A stretch of 64,000 bases of DNA from Fusibacter sp. 3D3 (GTDB taxonomy: Bacteria > Bacillota > Clostridia > Peptostreptococcales > Acidaminobacteraceae): the NCBI RefSeq assembly GCF_001748365.1, contig NZ_BDHH01000004.1, forward strand, positions 2,346-66,345. The letters are read 5' to 3'. Positions 17,263 through 28,109 of the stretch are shown here, in pieces. The notes under the pieces were generated by a model. The model was given only the letters and a program-made list of their open reading frames with translations, was not told the origin of the DNA and did not search any database. Within the stretch, counting starts at the first letter, position 1. Every line of letters begins with the position of its first letter. The position numbers and the translations under genes are program-made.

Positions 17263-19249
17263 AATCGGTTAACGGCGTTCGCGTATCATCATAATCTGTA
17301 ATCAGGACAATCTCATGTAAATCGTATTTCAAAAGATGTGCTTTCAGGTTACTGATCTGCAAAGTATTTAAATCACTGTAATCACTATAGTGACTCATGA
17401 TCTCCTTTGAAAGGCCTTCAATCGGTTTGCCAGAGATCGGCGTCACAGAGAACGCTTTTATTGAATTCTCAAATTCACCGCCATCCATTGCCGCTTCATA
17501 TTCAAGAAGTGTGTAGCTTCCCTCACTCGACAGCTGATAAGTCAATGCGATTGGCACTATGCTGCCCCCATCATTTTTGACCTCTTTTCCATTGAGGACA
17601 TAAAAAGCATTATACACCGTTGCAAAAATTTTGATTTGATCTTCTTCCTTAGAAACCCTATGGACCTTAACTGCTGGTATGTGAAATTGTTCAATGTTCT
17701 TATGCTGTGATTGATTTTGAATTTCAGTTTCATAAACCAATTTGAGATTAGGATCTTCGCCTAAATACTCAAAGTCCGGAATTTTGATTGTTTGAATTGC
17801 GCCGCGTGCGCCCTCATGAATAGACAATAAAAGATACGCTTTAGGCATATGCTTCTCAAAATCGGCCTCTCCGAGCTCGCTTCTCTTTGTGATTGCGTAG
17901 GTGATAAAATGTTCATACCATGCTTGTCCATTTGAAAATTCAAAGCTGAATTCATTTTCACATAAGTTTGCTGCAACAGCAGCCATCAAATGCCCCTTTA
18001 ATCCAAGCTGATCTCCTGATTCAAAACTTTGAAAACAGTAAATGAGCGCTTGGTCTTCATAAGCTAATATGGCTTTGAAGACATCAGGGTTCGCTTCTAT
18101 ATAATCGTTGGGATTCGAACTGGATTGAGGAGATGCCATCAGTTTTTCAAATAAAATATCTACGGTCGCATCAATCACTTCCACATCACTGTGACGGCGT
18201 TCTGCTTCGCCATCCCCGACACGTGTATACCCCTCCAGCTCGACTTCATCTATCTTGATCATTTCTTGATCATAAACACTTGTAATCAGATTTTCTGGAT
18301 TTAAAAACGATAAATCTGGCTCTGGTTCACTTGGGGTTGTGATCAAGCTGATCCCCAAAATAACGATGGCAACTAACGCAATGACCATCACCCATAACGC
18401 AGGTTTTTTATAAGATAAGATATTCTTTATGCGTTTTACGGTTGCTTTTTCTCCGAAAGTAAAAGGACAGCTTCCTAGGATTCTATTTTTTCCAGCAAAA
18501 GAAAGTAAAGATTTTGAGTACGAAGTCTTGATCTCATATCCGGCATGATTGATGACACTTTCATCACAGGAGAGTTCCATATCTCTTTCCATCAAAGTAT
18601 AAGCGATCCAAACCAATGGGTTAAACCAATGCACACAGACAATCCAAAAAACAATAGGTTTGATGATATGATCTCTTCGCTTGATATGTATCCGCTCATG
18701 CGTCAAGATATAATCTCGCTCTGAAAGATCAAGTGATGCTGTAAGGTAGATGCGATTTCCAAATACAAAAGGACTATTAAAGGCATCCGTTTCATAGACG
18801 TTGTCAAATAAATGAATTGCTGTTTTAAGCTTCATATAAATCTTAACGACTGTGAACATCATATAAAAGCACAATAAAAGCAACCCAAACAACCAAATTG
18901 TGCGTCCTATAAAAAGATGGATCTGCATTGGATTAACACTGGCATAGGGAACCGCAGGTGGTAAGGATTCATTTATCGATTGGTTTAGCATGAGAATGCC
19001 GCTATTTATAGCTGGGATTTTAGCGTAACCGATATCTTCAGGTATAGTCTGATGATGGACGCGCACCAAGCTGAATACACTCTCTAATTTAAAAGGATTG
19101 ATCAATCTAACCCATACGACACTCCAAAGTACATAGGCATATATTTTAGGAAGCTTTCTCATGATCCATCTCAAAAAGATGACGATTAAGATCACATAGC
19201 TTGCTGAAATACTCATATTCAAAATGCCTATAAATAGTTTTTCAAACAT
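17261..19249 (-). CDS. BlaR1/MecR1-type M56 metalloprotease antirepressor
   Basis: A 662-residue membrane protein. Four or more helices in the first 290 residues surround the M56 zinc site HERIHIKRRDH (HExxH-like, with the family's R-x-D) and the downstream ERDMELSCDE segment. The remaining 350 residues are extracytoplasmic. They are not the penicillin-binding sensor of true BlaR1 as far as I can see: no SxxK-type active site is obvious. In BlaR1 systems the sensed signal activates proteolysis and inactivates the BlaI repressor. The ATG directly follows the repressor's TAA, so the pair is co-translated. The inducer is unknown. Confidence 0.88.
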   Translation of the reverse strand: MFEKLFIGILNMSISASYVILIVIFLRWIMRKLPKIYAYVLWSVVWVRLINPFKLESVFSLVRVHHQTIPEDIGYAKIPAINSGILMLNQSINESLPPAVPYASVNPMQIHLFIGRTIWLFGLLLLCFYMMFTVVKIYMKLKTAIHLFDNVYETDAFNSPFVFGNRIYLTASLDLSERDYILTHERIHIKRRDHIIKPIVFWIVCVHWFNPLVWIAYTLMERDMELSCDESVINHAGYEIKTSYSKSLLSFAGKNRILGSCPFTFGEKATVKRIKNILSYKKPALWVMVIALVAIVILGISLITTPSEPEPDLSFLNPENLITSVYDQEMIKIDEVELEGYTRVGDGEAERRHSDVEVIDATVDILFEKLMASPQSSSNPNDYIEANPDVFKAILAYEDQALIYCFQSFESGDQLGLKGHLMAAVAANLCENEFSFEFSNGQAWYEHFITYAITKRSELGEADFEKHMPKAYLLLSIHEGARGAIQTIKIPDFEYLGEDPNLKLVYETEIQNQSQHKNIEQFHIPAVKVHRVSKEEDQIKIFATVYNAFYVLNGKEVKNDGGSIVPIALTYQLSSEGSYTLLEYEAAMDGGEFENSIKAFSVTPISGKPIEGLSKEIMSHYSDYSDLNTLQISNLKAHLLKYDLHEIVLITDYDDTRTPLTD

Positions 19250-19612
19250 TTAGGCCTCCCTATGCGCATCTATTAAAGCTTGTAAGGCTTTAATCTCTTG
19301 TTCAGACAATTTTTCGTGTCTTGAAAATGCGGTCAGAAATTTGGGCAAAGACCCGTCAAATGTCTTTTTCACAAAAGATTTACTCTGAGTCGCTTCATAA
19401 CTGTCCTTAGATATTAAAGTCATAATTTTGCCTTCTCGATTTTCAAAGACGCCTTTATCTTCAATTCTTTTCAAAAGTGTATAGGTTGTGGATTTTTTCC
19501 ACTCAAATTTTGCTTCACATAACTTGATCAATTCTGCTGACGTGAGCCCTTCATGCCCCCATATGAGCTCTGCCAAATTCAACTCTGCATCCGTTAATTT
19601 ATAGTCATTCAT
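19250..19612 (-). CDS. BlaI/MecI/CopY-family repressor
   Basis: A 120-residue winged-helix repressor. The N-terminal domain contains LTSAELIKLCEAKFEWKKST and TYTLLKRIEDKG, as in BlaI/MecI, and the C-terminal part is for dimerisation. It is the first gene of a two-gene operon with the M56 protease. Two palindromes of the expected GTCTAC-N5-GTAGAC form lie just upstream. The system probably autoregulates and is relieved by the protease. Confidence 0.92.
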   Translation of the reverse strand: MNDYKLTDAELNLAELIWGHEGLTSAELIKLCEAKFEWKKSTTYTLLKRIEDKGVFENREGKIMTLISKDSYEATQSKSFVKKTFDGSLPKFLTAFSRHEKLSEQEIKALQALIDAHREA

Positions 19613-19628
19613 TTATACATCACCTCTC

Positions 19629-19671
19629 GTCTACGCTTTGTAGACTTTCTATTAGTTTACAACTTGTAGAC
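19629..19671 (-). promoter_or_regulatory. Twin BlaI-type operators
   Basis: GTCTACGCTTTGTAGAC (19629-19645) and GTTTACAACTTGTAGAC (19655-19671) are 17-bp dyads with their starts 26 bases apart, 17 bases or more upstream of the repressor's ATG. Their TACA/TGTA cores match known BlaI/MecI operators. Confidence 0.85.
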
Positions 19672-19737
19672 GAATATGTCAACACAAAAAAGACAGTACA
19701 GGCCTAAGCGCATACTGTCTTTTCTAATCTCTATGAG

Positions 19738-21054
19738 TTATCTTTTAATCTCATATTGTCTTAGTAATTTTACGAATAATTCTGGAATTTTAGCTAAGTT
19801 ATCTGGTGTTTCAACAAATGAAATACGGAATTGTGTACTGCCTGGATTTGCTTCACCTGGTTTTATATCATAGAAGCCCTTCATTGGTGCAACTAATAAT
19901 GTGGTCTCGACCCCATCTATATGAACCGCACCTTCTCCAGCACAATAGAGGACAAATTCGATTGAATCAAATCCTGGTTTTACAACGTTTCTAACATCAA
20001 TAACCGTATAAATGGATGCATCTGGACTCGATACAATTAAACCGGGTTCATGCTCTTTTAAGCCATTGTAGACCATTGTTATTTGCTCTTTGTAGTAGGC
20101 TTTAATCTCACCACACCATCCCATGATTTCTGCCTTAGTTTCATGAGCAAGTGCACCGAAAATATATTGACCAATAACATTAGCACATAAATTTGCGGTG
20201 TATTCAGCAACAGATCTGTTATTGAACTCAGGGCTATCCGTGATTACGGCACCAATTCTCAATCCACATGCATTCCAAACTTTTGAAGCCGTCTCAATAC
20301 TAATTCTTCTGCCCTCAATGCCGGGAACCATATTGTCTGTTAATCCCCAAATGCTTACGAGTTCTTTCCCATCTTCATAGTAGAGTTCACGATAAGCTTC
20401 ATCACTAATCATCCACATATTGTACTTGACACATAATCTAGCAAGATCGCTCATTGTATGATAATCATAATATTGTCCAGTTGGATTGTCGTAAGGAATG
20501 ACCAAAAGCGCTCCTGGATTATTTGCCTTAATAACATCTTCAATTTTATCAATTTCAGGGAGTGTAAATTTTCCGTTTTCTTCCAAGTGACGTTTAACCG
20601 TTACGGTTTTACGTCCAATTCTTTCTGCAAATGAGATATAGTTTGTATATGCAGGATCGATCATCATAAGTGGCTTCTCACCAGTGCCAGCAGGACCACA
20701 TACGCCTACCAATAATAATTCCATACCCGCAGATCCACCATCAGTTACCTGAACATGTAATTTGCTCGTATCAAATCCTTCACATTCTAAAATATTTTTG
20801 AATGCATTTTGACATTCAATCGTGCCAGCTGTTGTAGAGTATCTGACAACACCTTTGTTAAAAGGACTTTCAGCCGCAGCAAGATTAAACATTCTTTTTT
20901 GCATCGCTGGATTCGTTGGAAGTGAAACATTACCAATACCTACATTGATAACTGCTTCAGGCTTAACCTTACGTTCTTCGTACTTCATCTGCGCTAAACG
21001 AACAGCGGATGGTTTTCTAGATTCAAAGTGTGCGGAAAGAATTGGTTTACTCAT
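19738..21054 (-). CDS. PLP-dependent aminotransferase, class I/II
   Basis: A 438-residue fold-type I aminotransferase. The PLP lysine lies in ETASKVWNACGLRIGAVITD, the Asp and Tyr contacts in MWMISDEAYRELYY, the NPTGQ segment in IPYDNPTGQYYDYHTMSDLA, and the carboxylate-binding Arg near TQFRISF. It most resembles aspartate/aromatic-type aminotransferases; the amino donor cannot be fixed. The start is ATG 21054 after AAGGAG. It stands alone and has an inverted repeat in its promoter region. Confidence 0.9.
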   Translation of the reverse strand: MSKPILSAHFESRKPSAVRLAQMKYEERKVKPEAVINVGIGNVSLPTNPAMQKRMFNLAAAESPFNKGVVRYSTTAGTIECQNAFKNILECEGFDTSKLHVQVTDGGSAGMELLLVGVCGPAGTGEKPLMMIDPAYTNYISFAERIGRKTVTVKRHLEENGKFTLPEIDKIEDVIKANNPGALLVIPYDNPTGQYYDYHTMSDLARLCVKYNMWMISDEAYRELYYEDGKELVSIWGLTDNMVPGIEGRRISIETASKVWNACGLRIGAVITDSPEFNNRSVAEYTANLCANVIGQYIFGALAHETKAEIMGWCGEIKAYYKEQITMVYNGLKEHEPGLIVSSPDASIYTVIDVRNVVKPGFDSIEFVLYCAGEGAVHIDGVETTLLVAPMKGFYDIKPGEANPGSTQFRISFVETPDNLAKIPELFVKLLRQYEIKR

Positions 21055-21107
21055 AATACATCTCCTTAAATTATAATCATATTCAAGCACAATGCTTTAC
21101 GGATTTT

Positions 21108-21128
21108 GTATACCGTTATACCGTATAC
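21108..21128 (-). promoter_or_regulatory. Inverted/direct repeat upstream of the aminotransferase
   Basis: GTATAC-N9-GTATAC is a 21-bp dyad that also reads as tandem TATACCGT. It lies 54 bases upstream of the start codon, in a position suited to an operator. No regulator is encoded next to it. Confidence 0.4.
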
Positions 21129-21262
21129 TCACTTTATATTCTACCATTACTTATTAAATTCTTCATTCATTTTATTCAGAAATACACGAAAAAACAAATT
21201 AATACAAATAATTAATATATTTTTGTGTTCATATTCACAGAATGCTATATCCTTTTCAGTAA

Positions 21263-21529
21263 ATCACATTAGAAAATCAGCTCCGATTTGCAAAACATAA
21301 AATAGCCATCGCCATAAAAAAAGATGAGGGTTGTCAAATCCTCATCTCAAATGATGGTCCAAATTTTGAAGTCGAAGATCCAAATACGCTATTTGATATT
21401 CATAAAAAGGATCTCCAAGGCAACTTCGGTCTTGGCCTTGCCATTGTAAAGCAAGTCATCTCTGCACACCACGGTTCAGTAGAAGCTTCAAACTTAGAGC
21501 ACGGTATTCTCTTTATGATCAAATTTTAA
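21263..21529 (+). pseudogene. C-terminal remnant of a sensor histidine kinase
   Basis: An open stretch with no start codon encodes about 88 residues of a histidine-kinase ATPase domain: an N-box-like LENQLRFAKHKI, the G1 box ISNDGP, and the G2 box GNFGLGLAIVKQVISAHHGS, ending FMIKF and a stop. The upstream half of the gene is absent and the preceding 200 bases are non-coding. The stop overlaps the 3' end of the convergent chemoreceptor gene by four bases. It is a gene relic and too short to function. Confidence 0.8.
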
Positions 21530-23529
21530 AATTTGAATTTCGAAACCTCATCTTGTAATTCCTCGGCAAGTTTTGCAAGTGATTCACTCGCATTTGCGAT
21601 ATCATTCATTGCAGCTGTTTGTAGCTCTACTGAGTCTGATCCAGATCTTGCATTTTGAGCATATGCCGTTGACATCGATGAAAGTTGTTCAATACTTGAA
21701 AATATATCTGCCATTTTTTTATCCATTAATGGATTGGTCTCATTGATAGCGCTTAAATCTCTTTGCATCACTTCAATAGCCTTTTGTATGTCTATAAATT
21801 TATCGCTTGTGTTCTGTACACTACCCGTTTGTATAGCCATTATACCTGCAATATTTTGGATCACTTCTACCGATTTTTCTATTTTCGTCGATAAATCTTG
21901 GATGATCTCAGAGATTTCATTGGTAAAATGTGTTGATTCTTCTGCAAGCTTTTTGATTTCATCCGCTACAACAGCAAATCCCCTGCCAGCTTCTCCAGCT
22001 CGAGCAGCTTCTATTGCCGCATTTAGCGCCAACAAATTGGTCTGATTGGCAATGTTTTGAATCCTATTACTTGCAACTTCTATTTTTTGAGCACTTTCAG
22101 AGGTCTCAAGAATAAGTGTTTGTATGTGGTTGCTATATGCTGTTGTTTCATCGTTTTTAATTTGTAGATCTTTAACAGCAACCATGCCACTTTCCTGAAA
22201 TTCATTAACCTTTACTAAGTTATTCGTCAATATATCTAGGTAGTGCGTATTCGCCTTCATGTGCCCCCCTAATGCATTCACATTTTCGAAGGTTACTTGT
22301 GTTTCTAAAGCTTGTTTGGAGGCGCCCAAAGAGATCGTTTCAATGTTCTCAGCAACATCTTGAGCGGACACAACGGTTTGTTGAGTTGTCGCGGTTAACT
22401 CTTCACTTGAAGATGCCACACTTTCCGAAGTCATTAAAACCGTTTTCATCAAATTGACAATATTGTCTCGCATTTTGAACAATGCCCTAGAGATACTCCC
22501 CACTTCATCTTTTCGATTGCTTATCGCATTGGCTTCCCCTTCATCAATCATTTCAAAATTATATACCGCCATTTTTTCAACGATTTTTTCAAGTCCTTTT
22601 ATTGGCTTGGCAATATTCAATCCAATAACGGCACCAACCACAACGCCCAAAACTGAAATAATAATTGCGGCAATAAGGATCATAAACTTAAGCTGATTTA
22701 CACCTTGAAGAATTTCACTTTCATAATTTACAATGCCTAAGATCCAACTCGATCCAGGTATCGGCGAAATAGCTGTAATACGCTTCTCTCCATCTATCTC
22801 ATATTCTATAACACCGCTATTTCCAATCCCAAGTTCTTTTAGTGCTTGCCCAATAGGTTTGAAATAGCCGTCACTTTCCAAATCATCCATGACGTTCACT
22901 TGATTGAGGACGTGTGCTCTTTCCGGATGTGCAAAAAAAGTACCACTATTTCCAATTACAAAAGCATATCCCTTTTCGCCAAAGCCCAAGTCATCTGTAA
23001 TATTGTTAAGTGCAGTGCCATCTCTTTTCCCCACAAGCACGCCAACAACTTTTGAATTTTTTTCTATGGGAACTGCATAATAGATTGAAGGTTCATTGGT
23101 GGACTTGCTGATCAAAACATCCGATACATAAAGTTCGCCACTTAGTGCTTTTTGGAAATATTCTCTATCCGCTAAGTTTGTGGATTTTTCCGTCGAGACA
23201 TAATTGGCATCTCCCTTTAAATCCACAACTAATATTTCTTGATATTCTAACCTTTCAACATCTTCTTTTAGGGACTTCTTTTGTCTTTGCCAGTCCATTG
23301 ATGTAACATCCTCTCGACTGGCAATTTCTTTAAGAATCATCAATCGCTTGTCTAAGATATCTCTTACACGATTTGCCGATTCATTTGAAAGAATCGAAAT
23401 ATAATTTTCTTGATTTTTTAATAACACTTTTGAACTGTAAAAAATACTAAACATCCCAATTACAAGTGTTACAGCTAATACTAGGATGCCAACTCTTATT
23501 GCAATACTTCTCGATAAACCTCTACTCAT
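21526..23529 (-). CDS. Methyl-accepting chemotaxis protein (dCache-type)
   Basis: A 667-residue chemoreceptor. A membrane helix (about 9-33), an extracellular double-Cache sensor (about 40-275) with [20 protein letters not shown], a second membrane helix (about 280-305), HAMP, and the conserved signalling tip [20 protein letters not shown]. The start is ATG 23529 behind GGAGGCAAG and overlaps the stop of the upstream EAL gene by four bases (ATGA), so the two are translationally coupled. Cache domains of this kind usually bind amino or organic acids. Confidence 0.93.
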   Translation of the reverse strand: MSRGLSRSIAIRVGILVLAVTLVIGMFSIFYSSKVLLKNQENYISILSNESANRVRDILDKRLMILKEIASREDVTSMDWQRQKKSLKEDVERLEYQEILVVDLKGDANYVSTEKSTNLADREYFQKALSGELYVSDVLISKSTNEPSIYYAVPIEKNSKVVGVLVGKRDGTALNNITDDLGFGEKGYAFVIGNSGTFFAHPERAHVLNQVNVMDDLESDGYFKPIGQALKELGIGNSGVIEYEIDGEKRITAISPIPGSSWILGIVNYESEILQGVNQLKFMILIAAIIISVLGVVVGAVIGLNIAKPIKGLEKIVEKMAVYNFEMIDEGEANAISNRKDEVGSISRALFKMRDNIVNLMKTVLMTSESVASSSEELTATTQQTVVSAQDVAENIETISLGASKQALETQVTFENVNALGGHMKANTHYLDILTNNLVKVNEFQESGMVAVKDLQIKNDETTAYSNHIQTLILETSESAQKIEVASNRIQNIANQTNLLALNAAIEAARAGEAGRGFAVVADEIKKLAEESTHFTNEISEIIQDLSTKIEKSVEVIQNIAGIMAIQTGSVQNTSDKFIDIQKAIEVMQRDLSAINETNPLMDKKMADIFSSIEQLSSMSTAYAQNARSGSDSVELQTAAMNDIANASESLAKLAEELQDEVSKFKF

Positions 23530-25325
23530 TCTTGCCTCCACTTTTTCTTGAATTTATGACTTACTATTGGATCATAAGCATTGTTTTTACTATTAATAAA
23601 AAGACTGGTCAATCGAGCGTCTTGAGGTCTGCCGCAATGATAGCCTTGTATGTAGTCGCAATTAAGTTCATTTAACAGTTCTACTTGACGCGTATTTTCA
23701 ATACCTTCTGCTACAATTTCTAAATTGAGATTGTGCGCTGTGTCTATGATCGATTTAACAAGCAAAAAATCGCGTTCACTTCTTTCTATGTTACATATAA
23801 ATTTTCGATCTAGTTTGACTTTATCAATGGGGAGTATACTCAAGTAGCTGAGCGAAGAATATCCCACCCCAAAATCATCCAAAGCCAGTCTAAAACCCAA
23901 TGATTTTAATTTCTCAAGTACGGATAGTGTGTATTCTATATTATTAAACACGGCTGTTTCAGTGACTTCAAATTCTATATAAGATGGATCAACCTGATAT
24001 TTTTCGAGCATTGATTCCAAAAATGGAATTATAGAGCCCGTCACTAAGCCCTTGGCAGACATATTTATTGAAAAGTTTATGTTGAGTCGCTCCGACATTG
24101 TCCACTGCCTGATTTGCTTAAAAACATTTTCAAAAATCCATTTTTCAAGTTGTATAATTTGACCCGAATTTTCTGCAATCGGAATAAAATTATCGGGTGA
24201 GACAAAGCCATTCTCTGGATGGTTCCATCTTATCAATGCCTCCACTGAAGTAAGCTGTCCCGTCTTAAGATGGATGATCGGTTGATAGTACATCTCAAAT
24301 GCCTCATCCTCTAACCCCATCCTAATTTGATTGATCATGTGCATATTGTAATAAACAGACGTCCCAAGTTGTTGTGAGTATATAATATATTGGTCCTTTA
24401 AATTTTTTTTTGCACTGTGAAGCGCTGTACTCGACTTCTTGATCAAGTCATAAAAGTCCTGTCCGTGCACACCATAAATCGAAACACCTATGCTACAGGA
24501 TATTCTAGTCTCATTATCCGTTATAAAACCTGTATTCTTAATTTGATGCAACACCTCCGCCAATTCTTTTTCCAGTTCGTTTCTGCCCCCATTAAATTCG
24601 TAGATGATCAAAAATTCATCTTCATTTATGCGAGCAATGGCATGAGTTTTCATATATCTTTCAGATAAAAACTTCGCAAAATTCTTAATGAGTTCATACC
24701 CCATTTCGTGACCTAAGGTATTGCTAATGTAACCAAAGTTATCAATATCAACCTGTATAAAAGCAATTTCAGAACTTGCTTTCAAGTTTTGGATTATGAG
24801 TTCAAAATCATGTTTGAGTTTATCTTTGTTAGCAAGATGTGTCAATTTATCATAATGCGACAAACTGTATAATTCTTCCTTTAGAATGTATTTCTCGGTC
24901 ACATCAATATGATAACCAATGATATATACAATCTCATTTCCAGCATTTTTAACGGCTCTACCTTTTGATAATAACCATTTATACGCACCCGATTTATTAA
25001 TCACTCTGTAGAGATTTTCATATTTTTCTCTTTTATGCAGAATAAATTGAGCCCAAACCTTTTCAGCGTCTTCCCGATCATGAGGATGAATCAGGCTTTT
25101 CCATGATTCTAGCGAGAAGTCATTCGCATCAATCTCAAGTTCTAATTGAGACTGATCTCTCATTGAAATATTAATCCAGTCATCCTTCACATGCCATTTC
25201 CAAAGATTGTCCACAGAATCTTCTAGTAGTTGATTATAGGTCTCTGAAATGACATTTACATCTGACATTTCTTCCTGTGCTTCAAATATATGCTTCCTAT
25301 TCATTATATTAATTTTTATCACCAT
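23526..25325 (-). CDS. PAS-GGDEF-EAL protein, likely c-di-GMP phosphodiesterase
   Basis: A 599-residue cytoplasmic protein without membrane helices: PAS (about 35-150), GGDEF (about 165-325), EAL (about 340-590). The cyclase motif is degenerate (NEDEF in place of GGDEF), so synthesis is unlikely. The EAL domain keeps its metal and catalytic residues: EALIRW, the Asn in [37 protein letters not shown] and QGYH. It therefore probably hydrolyses c-di-GMP. The most likely start is ATG 25325 after AAAGGA, inside the 3' end of the upstream chemoreceptor. Being locked between two chemoreceptors suggests a link between chemosensing and the motility/biofilm switch. Confidence 0.9.
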   Translation of the reverse strand: MVIKINIMNRKHIFEAQEEMSDVNVISETYNQLLEDSVDNLWKWHVKDDWINISMRDQSQLELEIDANDFSLESWKSLIHPHDREDAEKVWAQFILHKREKYENLYRVINKSGAYKWLLSKGRAVKNAGNEIVYIIGYHIDVTEKYILKEELYSLSHYDKLTHLANKDKLKHDFELIIQNLKASSEIAFIQVDIDNFGYISNTLGHEMGYELIKNFAKFLSERYMKTHAIARINEDEFLIIYEFNGGRNELEKELAEVLHQIKNTGFITDNETRISCSIGVSIYGVHGQDFYDLIKKSSTALHSAKKNLKDQYIIYSQQLGTSVYYNMHMINQIRMGLEDEAFEMYYQPIIHLKTGQLTSVEALIRWNHPENGFVSPDNFIPIAENSGQIIQLEKWIFENVFKQIRQWTMSERLNINFSINMSAKGLVTGSIIPFLESMLEKYQVDPSYIEFEVTETAVFNNIEYTLSVLEKLKSLGFRLALDDFGVGYSSLSYLSILPIDKVKLDRKFICNIERSERDFLLVKSIIDTAHNLNLEIVAEGIENTRQVELLNELNCDYIQGYHCGRPQDARLTSLFINSKNNAYDPIVSHKFKKKWRQE

Positions 25326-27408
25326 ACACATCCTTTAATTTAAATTGTGCAACCAATTGGTTTAATGATATCGCTAACTTGGATAATTGTTCATTCGCGT
25401 GCGCAATTTCTTCAATTGAGGCAGTTTGTTCCTCAATAGCAGCGGTGGATTCTTCTGTTGCAGCTGCATTTTCTTCTGCAATCGCAGACAGGCTTTGCAT
25501 AGACTCTTGAACACTCAAATTCTGACTTTCCATGATGCGACTTAATTCATTTATAGCTCTAATAGCTTTTTCTGCCTCTTCCATAGCTTTGGAAATCTCA
25601 ACAAATTTATGCTCTGTGAGTTTTACACTTTCTTCCTGCCTCTCGACGACTGTTGAAGCTTCTTTCATCCGAGTTACAGCCATTTTGGAGTCTTGTTCTA
25701 ATTTGTTGACAATCTCATCAATGTCCTTTGTGGACTTGGTAGACTGCTCAGCAAGCTTTCGGATTTCATCTGCAACTACAGCAAATCCCCTCCCAGCTTC
25801 TCCAGCTCTTGCCGCTTCAATTGCTGCATTTAAAGCGAGCAGATTGGTCTGTTCTGCTATTGAGGCTATGAGAATGCTGGCTTCTCCTATTTTGCTTGAG
25901 CTCTCATTTGTCTTGAGTATGCTTTCATAGACGATGCCTGCAATATGGTTGTTCTCTTTTGTATTTTTATTCAATTCATCAATGATCTTTAAGCCTCCAC
26001 TAATATGTTCCGTTACAACGGTTGAAGCTTCCACAAGGCGTCCAATATTAAATTTATCATCTTCTATCAGATTTCCTAGTGCATTCAATTTTTCCGCACC
26101 ATTGGTGGTCGTCTGGGCTTGCTCACTTGCACCGTTAGAAATTTCATTTATTGTTTGTGCAAGTTCTTCCGCCGCAGAAGAGGCTTGTTGTGATGTTGCT
26201 GTGAGCTCCTGAGAGGCGGTTGAAACTTGTTCAGAGGTCATTAATATATTTTTTAACATAGCTCTTAAATGTACATTGATACCACTAATCGCCCTTGAAA
26301 GCTCTCCTATTTCATCTTTTCTGTTCATATATTTTTCTATGACATCATGAGAAATATCAGATGCTGCAATATAATCCGCATTAATAACAATATGATCTAG
26401 TGGTCTCGTTATAGATCTAGAGACAAAATGCAATAAAATATAAGAAATCAAAGTAATCACAAACACAGCCGTTATGGATATTATTTTGAGAACCTCAATT
26501 TCTGAGTAAACTTCTGTTTTGCTTACCTCAATCACCAGCCCCGCAAAGTGATTTCCAATGGCCACCACACCCAAAGAACCATATACCGGTTCCCCTAAAT
26601 AATCTGTGTACAACCCCGTATGAGCATAATTTAAATCTCCAGACTGAATTGAAGGTGATAACAATTCAACGGCTTTGGTGGAAATACTTTTTTTGAGTGC
26701 TGACGCTTTAGAATATTCGCCCACACGCATCTCAGTTAGCAACATCCCATTTGCATCTATAAGATACGCATTTCCACTCACCCCAATTTTTTCTGTGCCT
26801 TGATGTATAATAGCATTCAATTTACTTTGATCAAAAAGAATATTCAAAGAGCCAATTACAGCTTTATGCGTTTGATCATAAATAGGGCTACTTAAGACAA
26901 TGGCATTATTATCAATAAAATCAGAATAGAACAGTTCTGACCAAGTTTGATTGCCTGCTAAAGCACCAGCTACATAAGATCGATCTTTTAAATTGGCATT
27001 TACCAATACATCTGGATAATTAACAGAAAAAATACCTTTTCCGCTCTCATCCGTTAAAAAAATATCGGTATATTGATATTCATCAGATGCTAATCGCAAA
27101 TAAGTTTCAAGCTTTTGATTTGCTTCTATCTTTGCATTGTTACTTCCAAGAGGATCATTCATGTTTTGCACACTTGTCATGACGTTATCCGAATTTGCCA
27201 GTACTTTACCATCTCCTAATCGCCCATTAAAGTAAGCTAAAAGCTCATCTTTAGCCATGGTTGCATACAATTCGTTAGATTGATGTATCAATGCTTCTAA
27301 TTCCTTGACAGCTGTGCTAAAGATCATCATACTGATGAGGATTATAGGAATAATCCCAGTTACCGTGAATATTGCCGCTAATTTTGTTCTCATCTTTAAA
27401 TGCTTCAT
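25309..27408 (-). CDS. Methyl-accepting chemotaxis protein (dCache-type)
   Basis: A 699-residue chemoreceptor. An N-terminal helix, an extracellular dCache sensor (about 40-310; [20 protein letters not shown]), a second helix (about 305-330), HAMP, and the signalling tip [20 protein letters not shown]. It has an Ala/Glu-rich methylation helix near the C-terminus ([17 protein letters not shown]). It is the first gene of the three-gene unit and has GGAGGG before the ATG. It shares only the general plan with the third gene, so the two probably sense different ligands. Confidence 0.93.
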   Translation of the reverse strand: MKHLKMRTKLAAIFTVTGIIPIILISMMIFSTAVKELEALIHQSNELYATMAKDELLAYFNGRLGDGKVLANSDNVMTSVQNMNDPLGSNNAKIEANQKLETYLRLASDEYQYTDIFLTDESGKGIFSVNYPDVLVNANLKDRSYVAGALAGNQTWSELFYSDFIDNNAIVLSSPIYDQTHKAVIGSLNILFDQSKLNAIIHQGTEKIGVSGNAYLIDANGMLLTEMRVGEYSKASALKKSISTKAVELLSPSIQSGDLNYAHTGLYTDYLGEPVYGSLGVVAIGNHFAGLVIEVSKTEVYSEIEVLKIISITAVFVITLISYILLHFVSRSITRPLDHIVINADYIAASDISHDVIEKYMNRKDEIGELSRAISGINVHLRAMLKNILMTSEQVSTASQELTATSQQASSAAEELAQTINEISNGASEQAQTTTNGAEKLNALGNLIEDDKFNIGRLVEASTVVTEHISGGLKIIDELNKNTKENNHIAGIVYESILKTNESSSKIGEASILIASIAEQTNLLALNAAIEAARAGEAGRGFAVVADEIRKLAEQSTKSTKDIDEIVNKLEQDSKMAVTRMKEASTVVERQEESVKLTEHKFVEISKAMEEAEKAIRAINELSRIMESQNLSVQESMQSLSAIAEENAAATEESTAAIEEQTASIEEIAHANEQLSKLAISLNQLVAQFKLKDVYGDKN

Positions 27409-27692
27409 TTTTCCCTCCTTATATCAGCTCTGTTTCCTCCTATAAATATCAACTTATCTTATTATTTATCTCAACATACATATTATGTATAGATTTCATT
27501 TATTCGATTTGTCCATAAAGGCTCTTATTAAAGTTGCTAGCCACATTTATCACTGATATCAAATAATTATTTTAGTATGATTATATGCTCTTTAAAATGA
27601 TATCATAATTAACTTATAAGTTCTATATTAACTTTTCGATTACTGGGTATTTATGCTTTTTATTGATATTCTATATCTATAAGGGGGGAATT

Positions 27693-28016
27693 ATGGTTTT
27701 AGACTATAAACTAATTGGAATCCGTATAAAAGAATTTAGAAATTTAAGAGGATTAACACAAAATCAACTTGCAGAATTACTAGATGTTTCCAACGTCTAT
27801 GTGAGTCGATTAGAACGTGGGACTGCCAAAATAAGTTTAGAGATGACTTATAAAATTGCTATTATTTTAGATGCGCCAATTGGTAAGCTCTTAACGGGGA
27901 TAGATCAGGAATCTCAAGATTATTTGGATTTTGAAATCAATAAATTATTAAAGCAATGTTCAAATGATAAAAAAAACCTTATATATGATCTTATAAAGAC
28001 AGTAATGGCGCACTAA
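27693..28016 (+). CDS. XRE-family helix-turn-helix regulator
   Basis: A 107-residue protein with an N-terminal Cro/CI-type helix-turn-helix (IGIRIKEFRNLRGLTQNQLA, then VSNVYVSRLERG) and a short acidic C-terminal tail with no recognised sensor domain. The start is ATG 27693 after AAGGGGGG. It is divergent from the chemoreceptor operon. The 284 bases between them hold no other feature I can support, so it may control that operon, but this is only positional. Confidence 0.88.
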   Translation: MVLDYKLIGIRIKEFRNLRGLTQNQLAELLDVSNVYVSRLERGTAKISLEMTYKIAIILDAPIGKLLTGIDQESQDYLDFEINKLLKQCSNDKKNLIYDLIKTVMAH

Positions 28017-28017
28017 A

Positions 28018-28069
28018 AATGAAACGCCATCCACCTATCAAAGCTGCTGATAAGCGGATGGCATTTCAT
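28018..28069. terminator. Stem-loop after the XRE gene
   Basis: AATGAAA-C-GCCATCC pairs with GGATGGC-A-TTTCATT around a loop of about 23 bases. The T run is weak (TTTCATTTTC). Confidence 0.65.
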
Positions 28070-28109
28070 TTTCATAGGCGTAAAACTTCATGAGTCAGTA
28101 CTTTAGAAA

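Noticed and set aside
23526-25325. Diguanylate cyclase activity for the GGDEF-EAL protein
   Set aside because: The GGDEF signature is NEDEF, lacking the glycines needed for catalysis; only the EAL half looks active.
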